In this document: positions 1 through 9,000 of the stretch, one piece after another
Position numbering within the stretch: position 1 is the stretch's first letter
Layout of the letters: each line of letters begins with the position of its first letter
Assembly: GCF_036588685.1 (NCBI RefSeq)
Contig: NC_086377.1
Coordinates: 66,149,233-66,213,232, forward strand
Reading direction: 5' to 3'
From: Mytilus trossulus
Lineage: Eukaryota; Mollusca; Bivalvia; Mytilida; Mytilidae
DNA: 64,000 nucleotides
Translations under genes and position numbers: made by a program
The notes under the pieces: model-generated
The model's input: only the letters and a program-made list of their open reading frames with translations
Told to the model about the DNA's origin: nothing
The model's database searches: none

Positions 1-760
1 TAGCGAAACTTTTTCACGGCTGCTCATGAAATGATAAACAGCTTCGCCATGAGCGCATGATACGCCCGACGTCTTGTGTGAAAGTTTTATGCAATAATCA
101 TAAATAGTTTCTGAGAAAGTTTTAAGCATAACCATTTATTGATTTTGAGACACGGTGGGACATGTAAACCCCCCACCCTGTTTTTTTTGTTTTTTTTTAC
201 AAAAAACTAAATATCACTAAAATAAAATTTTGAATCAAACCAAAAAGTATACAGATCTTTAGATTAATATAACGAAGAATTGTGTACAGTTTCAAGCAAT
301 TATCATAAATTGTTTTTGAGATACGGCACGACATGTAAAAACCCCATCCCCTTTTTTTACAAAATACTCAATAACTCAAAAATGAAATTTTGAATCATCA
401 CCAAAAAGTATACAGATATTAAGATTGATATAAATAAAAAGTGTATAAAGTTTTAAGCAATACTCAAGAATCGTTTTTGAGATACGGTGCCACATGTGAA
501 AAATGTGAAAAACACATCCCTGTTTTAGTTACAAAGTGCCGTAACTCAAAAAGTTTAAATCTTATTTTTACCAAAAAGTAAACAGATCATTTGACCATCA
601 TAAAGCAACTATAAAAAGTTTCATGAAATTTAGATAAGTCGTTCTCAAGTTAGGGTGCGACATGTTTACGCCGGACAGACAGACGGACAGACAGACGGAC
701 GGACGGACGAACGGACAGATGGACAGACGGACGGACACCAGACATTTGTATACCATTATA
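1..760. repeat. Diverged tandem repeat ending in GGACAGAC-rich tract
   Basis: About four diverged copies of a unit of roughly 120-180 bp, each carrying GAGATACGGTGCGACATGT-like text, then an A/T-rich part with CCAAAAAGTATACAGAT. The block ends at about 664-740 in a degenerate GGACAGAC/GGACGGAC microsatellite. The first 60 bases (GAGCGCATGATACGCCCGAC) look like part of the same interspersed repeat, so the element probably continues to the left of the window. No coding potential; a 64-codon frame at 655-849 is only the microsatellite. Confidence 0.7.
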
Positions 761-1640
761 CGTTCCGTCAAATAAACACCCTCTGCATAGATTTGATTGG
801 TTTGCCTATACAGTTATACATAATTGATACATTAATGTTCTCTATATAACAAAGTAGGACTATATTAATAGTTTTGTCAACTTTCTAGGCAAAATGTACG
901 CCATGCATGAATTTATGCAAACAATTAACATTTAAAAAGCAATTAAAATGAAAATACATAAAATAAAGTTTAATCTAGATTCTAACAAGATTAAAATGTT
1001 TTCTTTTAAACGAATAAATGAATTTTATTCTCATCAACTAAAAATTACATAAAAGAAAAGAAAAGATTTTCATTAGTAATAAAACTACACAATAATACGT
1101 CAGGGAGGGACAACAACACAATGAAAACAATCATATCTATGATGAGTTTATCTAAAAGCACTTACATTACCATTAACCAATTAAATCAACTTTTAATTTA
1201 AAAGTATTTTATTAAGAAATGTTTATCTAAAACATGGAAGATATCGATAATAAGTTACAGTATACATGTACAACAAATGGAAGTTATTAACGACCTTCAA
1301 CTTCAACTGGCTATAGTTTTCAAAAAATACTGGACAGGTGTGGATCAATTCATTCTAAAACAATTAAATAACAGCCTAGATAAAGGAAGAAGAAAGTCAA
1401 TCATTTAGTTGTTATATATAATTAGAATTGGCACAATTAGATGATTAATTTATTGGCGCAAATGATACCTATAGTTTAAAAATTAGTTGGCGCAAAAGAA
1501 GTATTGGCGCAATTAAGTTGTGGCGCAAATGAGCTATTTTTTGGCGCAAAAAGATATCGCCCCAACCGGGAACATCATGACACGTGCACATAAGTATAAG
1601 GTTATAATTTCTATATGCTTTGCATATCTATACATACTTA
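760..1640. other. A/T-rich intergenic stretch, no gene seen
   Basis: No convincing reading frame or repeat family recognised. A short cluster at about 1450-1550 repeats the word TTGGCGCAAA four or five times, which is a small local tandem motif of unknown meaning. Confidence 0.5.
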
Positions 1641-2085
1641 ATTTAGATTCAGAAAGGACAAAAGTGCGAGTTCTATTGTTGCGATTGTTGCGATTTCGAA
1701 AAAAAACATTGTAATATAAATGCGGTTGAAGATGAAACCCACTTTTCTTAAAATGTAAAATTAATAAATCTTTATGTAATCAGCTTGAAAAAGATATAAA
1801 TAATATATGTCCAGAATACTTTTATTTGTCTGAAACAGATAGATTACAATTAATTCTATCTTCATTTGATATTATGCAGCTTACTGTTCCGTTCATTAAA
1901 AAGTCATTTGCACTGAGGGGAGTGGACACAACGCCTGCATAAATATTACTGTTTTACCACTTTATATATGATGTTTAATATGTTAATTTTTCTATTGTGT
2001 ATATTGTATTGTATTGTTTGTATATGCCTTCAACCCCCAGGGGTATAAATGTGCATTTCATTAATAAAAATAAAAAAATATATTT
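1640..2085 (+). mobile_element. Decayed 3' end of a non-LTR (LINE) retrotransposon
   Basis: The conceptual translation around 1690-1760 reads C-x(n)-C-N-I-N-A-V-E-D-E-T-H-F, the Cys/His signature found near the C-terminus of many LINE reverse transcriptases (C..C...EDE.HF.L.C). A one-base shift near 1748 breaks the frame, after which a second frame continues (residues such as CPEYFYLSETDRLQLILSS) to a TAA at 1940-1942. It is followed by an A/T-rich 3' tail with AATAAAAATAAAAAAATA. Truncated at the 5' side and frameshifted, so not active. The family assignment rests on the EDE-H-F motif only. Confidence 0.55.
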
Positions 2086-2408
2086 TAGTTATCAGAATGC
2101 GAGTTTCTATTATTGTGATACAAATCTAGTCGCATTATACAAAATGTATATAACATGAAAACCTCGCAATATTGAATTTATAAATATACAGTAAGATTAA
2201 TGACTCAAGCAATTATATATTCTTAAAGGCTTTCAGAATATAATTCTTCTTTTTTTATATTCAAATCACAACATTGTAATCAATGATACCATATTACGAA
2301 AAATAGAGGGAGAAAATATGAAAACAAAATATGAAAATTTACACTTCTGTGTTAGATCATATCTACCTTTAAAATCAAGTGGGAAACTATTTTTTTAATA
2401 TAAAAACC

Positions 2409-3014
2409 AATAGACCACTTTCGAGTTTGTCCGTCACCGGAAAAAAAACCTCCTCACCTTTATTATGTCATTTACCAGACAGAGGGGATAGTCTGTGTCC
2501 CTGCACTATAAACGTTCATCAAGCGTCTTAGTGATCGTCATTGTGCAGGATAAACTAGAAATAATATTTGTTATGTAGGTACTTAATAACAATGCAATCC
2601 CCTAATGACAGCAGTTTAGTTTAAACATATTTATTTAGAGTGGATTGGGAAACAAGTTTTGCAACTTATATTAATCCCTTTCCACTTTGCGGGTGCGAGT
2701 GCTGTCTTGTAGCGGCATTAGCCTACTCTTTTTCGAAATCTACAAGGGTGTCTTTAACGTGCAAGAGATATGGCTCTATCTTAACACGGGTCAGCCATTT
2801 ATCGTCCCCTTCCGACGGACTATCATCGTTTCCAGTGCTGAAAGACAATTATGAAAATTCAATTTGCCGAATAATTCGTGCAATATAGCTTTATAGTTTT
2901 CCAACCACTTGTTCAACATTGGAACGGAAGTGACGACGCCACTAAACGCACGAATGATGTTCACTAAAACCAAAGTTTTTGACGGAAATGCATCGAACTC
3001 GAAAGTTGTCTATT
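2409..3014. mobile_element. Non-autonomous TIR element, about 606 bp
   Basis: The left end AATAGACCACTTTCGAGTTT (2409) matches the reverse complement of the right end (2994-3014) with few mismatches. Outside the ends the sequence is unique, with short overlapping frames on both strands (2640-2888 plus, 2791-2973 minus) that show no recognisable domain. This is the arrangement of a MITE-like DNA transposon derivative. Confidence 0.6.
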
Positions 3015-3159
3015 ATTGTAAACAAAAATATAATATAACATGTTTTTTTTTAATATATAACTTTAAATAAACTAACCCTATTTAACAATATTTTATTTAT
3101 TAAAGAACAGGAGATTTACAAATCCCTAAAGTTGTTCTAGTCTAATTATGAAATGTTGG

Positions 3160-3623
3160 AGGTGTAATACCACCAAATCATGGTATGTCACATCCGGTTG
3201 TGAAAGTAGGTCGAAAAAAATATTCCCTTGAATTTGACAGTTGTAGGTAATTAATCCTACATTTTATTGCAGTAAAACTATTTCTGTGTCATAACGAATA
3301 TCTTGGGTATTTCAAAACACCATTATTTTTTTAATTGTGATTTCTATAGAAAATCTTGAGGTTACATGGTGACTAAACCTTGTGCACAGATAGAATAAGG
3401 GGAGAAATTTGATTGGTTAACTTCCAATGATGGTTATTTTCTTATATGCAATGAAATGTAATGTGAAAATTTTTCTATAGAACTGGACAGGATAAAACTT
3501 TACTCATATGAGCCAAGTATTTCTTTATTTGAAACAATTTGAAAGATAAATTCTGCACAATTTTTTGAAAAGTGCAAATTTAACAAAGACTAACAGGGGA
3601 AAATCAATGGTGGTATTACACCT
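3160..3623. mobile_element. MITE with perfect 16-bp TIRs (AGGTGTAATACCACCA)
   Basis: AGGTGTAATACCACCA at 3160-3175 is exactly repeated in inverted orientation at 3608-3623. The interior is A/T-rich and non-coding. Size and perfect short TIRs fit a recently mobile MITE. Confidence 0.75.
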
Positions 3624-4290
3624 GGAGAAACGTGAACGCATCTGTAAAAGGTTCGATTATGTAAATATACATTTAAACATTTTCGAAATGAAAAAAAGCA
3701 TTTACATAACGGTAAACCATATCATATAACTCGTTAGTCAACATTTTAATTGTTTTTAATTGACAGATTTTATTAACTGCTAAATCGAAGATGGGAATCC
3801 GATTTCTATTTTAAATTTTAAATAATCAAGGGTCCTGAATGGGGTTCTCCATATCAGTTTCATCTCAGTCATTTAAATCCATTCTTTATAATTCTTTTAG
3901 CCCATTATTCGGTATTCTTTACTTCTTTGGTCCATTTTTTCTCTCTATTTTAATATATTTGTCCCGATTATTCTCTATTCTGTAAAACTCATCCACACCC
4001 GGATAACTCGTAAATAATTAACTTGAAATTTGTTCTATTGATTTCTTAATTAGTTACCATCATAATAAAGAAATGTATTCTTTTTTATCTAGGCTAATGA
4101 TTTTAATTATAACCATTAACTTTTGCAGAGTGAAAAAATCTGTACATGCCAGGGAAATTTATATCGATCAGTTTGGAGGCGTATTCTATTTTTTTTATTA
4201 GTATATAACGGATTCTCTAAATGTTCAGAAACTAAAAGTGCTATTATATAATATATGTGTCTTTTGCCATGTTGTTTATTCAAATGCAGA
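3624..4290. other. Intergenic, nothing recognised
   Basis: A/T-rich, no coherent reading frame, no repeat ends seen. Confidence 0.4.
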
Positions 4291-4436
4291 TCCACGGGGT
4301 CCTTTCCCCCACCCCATCCCCCTTTCGTGGTGGTTAATAATTATATAGGGAATCACTGAAGGGTGACTGGAGACCCCCCCTTTAGGTCAGTCAGCGGGCC
4401 CCCTCTTACAAATAGTTCTGGATCCGCCACTGATAT
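4290..4436. repeat. Short interspersed repeat ending GGATCCGCCACTG
   Basis: C-rich and G-rich patches (CCCACCCCATCCCCC, GACCCCCCCTTTAGG) followed by TCTGGATCCGCCACTGATA. The same GGAT(C/T)C(G/A)CCACTG end occurs at about 6630-6643, 54605-54618 and, as GAATCCGCCCCTGA, at 19770; and in the opposite sense at 18246 (CAGTGGCGGATTCAGC). These look like members of one short DNA-transposon-like family. Confidence 0.5.
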
Positions 4437-4851
4437 TTTATTTGTAACTATAGTGGTGAGACTGTAATACAGTATTTATTGTGTCTTGTCTTGTCTTGCC
4501 ATCTGAGTAAACCTACATGTATATTATAGTATGTTGGACCTCATTAAATGAGTTAAGTTTAAAAGTCTATAATTGCATTTATCAATGTCAATAATTGTAC
4601 ATTGTCTATAATTTCTCTTCACGACTGAATGAAAACATAAAGCATTTACCAATCTATTATATAGTTTGAAACATTTGATAGACTATTGATTGTGTACATA
4701 ACTCGTTGCATTCGTTGTGCAGGATTTATTGAATCCATAGGTAAAGAAGATGTGAAATATTTCAAACAAATATTAAAACTCCTAAGCCGAAAACAAACTA
4801 ACAATGTCATGGAGAAAAAAACGACATAGATAACTAGACTGGGAAACGATA

Positions 4852-5400
4852 GCAAGCCGTTTTACTATTTATTCGAATTTCAAGATATCTCCTATAATAT
4901 ATAAGATATCTTATATAATTTCATTTTTATAAGATATCTCATATATTATATAAGATATCTCCTAAAGTTTATAAGATATCTCCTAAAGTTTATAAGATAT
5001 CTCCTAAAATTTATAAGATATCTTCTATAGTTTATAAGATATCTTCTAAAGTTTATAAGATATCTTATAAAGTATATGAGATATCTTCTAAAGTTTATAA
5101 GATATCTTAAAAATTATATGAGATATCTTATAAACAACTTTTATATAAGATATCTTATATAATTTATAAGTTATCTTATATAGTTTATAAGATATCTTAT
5201 ATAGTTTATAATATATCTCATATAGTTTATGAGGTATCTTATAAAGACAATTATATAAGATATCTGTAAACTATATAAGATATCTTATAAACTATATGAG
5301 ATATCTTATAAACTATATAAGATATCTTATAAATAATTTAATATATCTTATAAAATTTATGAGATATGTTGAAGTAAGAATAAATAGCAAAACGGCTTGC
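4852..5400. repeat. Foldback element built of GATATC palindromes
   Basis: The outer arms are inverted repeats: GCAAGCCGTTTTACTATTTA at 4852 matches the reverse complement of 5364-5400 with few mismatches. Between them, about 470 bp consist of tandem 20-22 bp units centred on the self-complementary word AAGATATCTT joined by T(A/C)TAAAGTTTA-type spacers. Because the unit is itself a palindrome, the whole stretch reads almost the same on both strands. Frames at 5296-5537 are by-products of the array. Confidence 0.8.
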
Positions 5401-5649
5401 CATAGGAAACACATAGTACATCGAAAAAACTGGAGTGATCCAAGGTACCCCAGTAGGATACGCAGATCATGTTTCAAACACCGGAAATGGATATGGTGAT
5501 AGCCACTGATTAATAAATTTATCATTCTTGTCATCAAGTATTTTTTTAAGATGCAAGTCTTAAATTTGAAAATTATGTTTGTCTAGGTTTTCTAGTCAAT
5601 CTGATTAAATGTAAATCACGAGTCCAAGTTACGCTTTAAAGTATCTGAG

Positions 5650-5884
5650 ATGTGCGGTATACGTCATCTCCCGATGAAAAATTTGAAGGTGTTGAATCCG
5701 ATAAAATAAGAGAAACCCGAAAGATCTTTAAAACAGCAGATAGAACGGAGTGTTTTCAGATCTGCGTAACTTGGTCACAGATTTTTCATAATTTATCCAA
5801 CTCACTTTATTTGTATAATTGCAGGATTGCAGTAAAACACCAAGAAATTCCACCACAAAGTAAGGCCTGTGCATTAGTTGTTTG
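5650..5884 (+). pseudogene. Possible PAN/apple-like exon fragment
   Basis: The frame from about 5652 reads a stretch containing F-E-G-V-E-S-D-K-I and then K-T-A-D-R-T-E-C-F-Q-I-C-V-T-W, which has the E-C-x-x-x-C spacing and flanking residues common in PAN/apple domains. It lies about 200 bp upstream of a real PAN-coding exon. A weak donor (GTCACA at about 5774) and a good acceptor (TTGTATAATTGCAG, ends about 5824) could join it to a short downstream piece. There is no start codon or strong upstream acceptor, and an in-frame TGA lies at 5646-5648. It is either a decayed exon duplicate or a small unrecognised exon of a gene; I cannot decide. Confidence 0.3.
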
Positions 5885-5914
5885 AGAAAGCCGACACGAT
5901 TCCATCCTATTTGT

Positions 5915-6058
5915 ACATTACCATACATATACTTATACATTACCATTCAGACTTGTAAACTACCATATAGACTTTTAAATTACCATAAAGACTTGTACAC
6001 TATAATATAGATTGGTACGTTACCGCATAGACTTCCACATTACCATAAAGACTGTTTA
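5915..6058 (+). repeat. About 21-bp tandem repeat just upstream of PAN-mucin start
   Basis: Six or seven diverged copies of a unit like ATTACCATATAGACTTGTAA lie directly before the ATG at 6072, so they occupy the presumed promoter or 5' UTR of the next gene. No clear TATA box could be separated from the array. Confidence 0.6.
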
Positions 6059-6071
6059 TTATAATAAAACA

Positions 6072-9000
6072 ATGTTGAACTTTAAATATTGCTACCAGAT
6101 GTCGGTCATAATATTCTTATCGAAGACAATTTTCGGACAGGTTTGTCAATCTGGATTTTCGCGTGTCAGTCCGGATAAATCTGGAGAGAGACTGAATGGA
6201 TCTGTTTATATAACATTTCACAACTACGGACCAAACAGTTGCTTCGATGAATGCATCCGAAGACCGAGATGCCATTCGTTCAACTACAACATGGATTCTT
6301 TCCATTGTGAAATAAATGAAAAACCCTCACCGGAAGTGTTCCTATCAGAATCCGGATATGAATATGTTTACATCTCGCCTTATAGACAGGTAAGAAGTTT
6401 TGCTTGGCAAATCCAGGGGGCCCGAGGGAGAGGGATTTTCCCCCTTTTGTGTTTTTTTTTATTGATTAAAGAGTGAGTCACTGAAGCATCGCTAGACCAG
6501 TTCCCTCGATAGAGCAGTCAGTGTGGAAAACAAATGTTTATAAACTTTTAGAAAGAATCACGTAAGAGTGGCCGGAGCATGCCCCCTCTTAGGGCAGAAA
6601 GTGGGACCCCTCTTTATAAACATTCTGGATTCACCACTGGTTTGTGTTTAACATCCAACAACGTAGCAGGCGTCATCTATCGAGTTTGATATACGAGATT
6701 AAATTAGCCTGACAATAACACTGAAAACTTTCCATAGATCTAATTCACAGAACTATTACAATTAATACTCAGATCAATATATTTAAATATTTAATGACTT
6801 TAATTTAGAAACTTGATAACGACTCTGTTTTTTCATATCTCTTTGTAATTTATCAAGCTCAATATTATTGAAAAAACGTGTTTGTAATTCTAGCTTTCTA
6901 CATTTGGCACTTTAGATGTTACATAACTGAATTTATTATTGCAACTTCATCTTACAGATGTTTATCTTTGGCTTAAGACCTAAGATGACATTTTCGACTG
7001 TATTATGTAATCAAATCATAAAAAGAAAAATATAAGGGTTAGTGGGCAAATTTTGTTAATGGCAAAATATAGATTACTCCAGAGGATTCCAAATATCTTA
7101 CAAAAAAAAAAAAAAATCTTTATAAACATTTACTTTAATTTTAATGATAAAAATTGACGTATGAAAATAAGAAGACGTGGAATGATTGCCAATGAAACAA
7201 ATCTCCACCAGAGACCAAATGACATGATAGTAGTCAACATCTGGTCTTCAAAGACGTGTCTAATTTGTACATTTTAAAAGTTCTAAAACTTTCTATATGA
7301 CTCAAATTCGTAAGTTATATCATTTTTGTTCTATTTTTAGACATCACGTGATCCATGTACCTCAGATTGTGCAGAAGGAGACATATGTATTACTTTGTAT
7401 AATGGGATGTGTACATGCTTGGTTGATGGTAGGTTCAATATCTATTGATCTTTATTAGATAGAATAGATGTGTGGTATACGTCAATGAGATGTGTGGTAA
7501 ACATCATTGAGATGTGTGATATACGTCATTGAGATATGTGGTGTACGTCAAGGAGATGTGTTGTTTACCTCAATGAGATGTGTGGTTTACCTCAATGAGA
7601 TGTGTGGTTTACCTCAGTGAAATGTGTGGTTTACCTCAATGAGATGTGTGGTTTACCTCAGTGAAATGTGTGGTTTACCTCAATGAGATGTGTGGTTTAC
7701 CTCAATGAAATAAGTGGTTTACCTCAATGAGATGTGTGGTTTACCTCAATGAGATGTGTGGTTTACCTCAATGAAATGTGTGGTATGTGTCAATGAGATG
7801 TGGGGTATGTGTCGATGAGATGTGTGGTATGTGTCGATGAGATTTGTTGTAAACGTCTATGAGATGTGTGGTGAGTGTCAATGATATGTGTGGTATACGT
7901 CAATGATATGTGTGGTATGTGTCAATGAGATGTGTGGTATACATCAATGAGATGTATGGTATACGGCAATAAAATGTGTGGTATGTATCAATGAGAGATG
8001 TGGTTTACGCCAATGAGATATGTGGTATTCCTCAATGAGATGTGTGGTATGTGTCAATGAGATTTGTTGTATGTGTCAATGAGATGTGTGGTAAACGTCA
8101 ATGAGATGTGCGGTATGTGTCAATGTGATGTGTGGTATACCTCAATGAGCTGTGTCATATATGTCAATGAGATGTTTTGTATGTGTCGATGAGATGTGTG
8201 GTATACGTCTATGAGATGTGTGGAAATTGTCAATGAGATGTGTGTTAAACGTCTATGATATGTTTGGAATGTGTCGATGCGTTGCGTGGTATACGTCTAT
8301 GAGATGTTCGGAAATTGTCAATGAGATGTGTGGTATGTGTAATGATATTTGTGGTATGTGTCGATGAGATGCGTGGTATGTGTCAATGAGATGTGTGATA
8401 TACGCCAATCAGATTTGTTGTGTACGTCAATGTGATGTGTGGTATACGTCAATGAGATGTGTGGTATACGTCAATGAGATGTGTGGTATACATCAATGAG
8501 ATGTGTGGTAAACGTTAATTAGATATATGGTATACGTCAATGCGATGTGTGATATACGCTAATGAAATGTGTGGTATACGTAAATGATATTTGTGGTAAA
8601 TGTCAATGTGATGTGTGGTATGTGTCGTTGAGATGTATGGTATATGTCATTTAGATGTGTTGTACTAGTATATGTCAATGTGATGTGTGGTATATGTCAA
8701 TGAGATTCGTGGTATACGTCAATGAGAAGTTTTGTAAATCTTAATGTGATGTGTGGTATGTGTCAATGAGGTGTGTGGTATATGTCAATGAGATTCGTGG
8801 TATACGTCAATGAGAAGTTTTGTAAATCTTAATGTGATGTGTGGTATGTGTCAATGAGTGTGGTATATGTCAATGAGATATGTGGTATACGTTGATGAGA
8901 TATGTGATATACGTCTATGAGATTTATCATACTTCACGTTAAAATGCCATATTTTGATTGGCTATGACGAGGGTTTCAATTTACTCGATCACATGGCTGA

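Noticed and set aside
2640-2973. Frames on both strands
   Set aside because: Inside a TIR element, overlapping each other, no recognisable domain.
5296-5537. Frames on both strands at the end of the GATATC array
   Set aside because: Low-complexity Tyr/Ile/Leu translation of the palindromic repeat.
6012-6071. Longer N-terminus for the PAN-mucin protein
   Set aside because: The extension has no ATG and lies in the 21-bp repeat; the ATG at 6072 is the first usable start.
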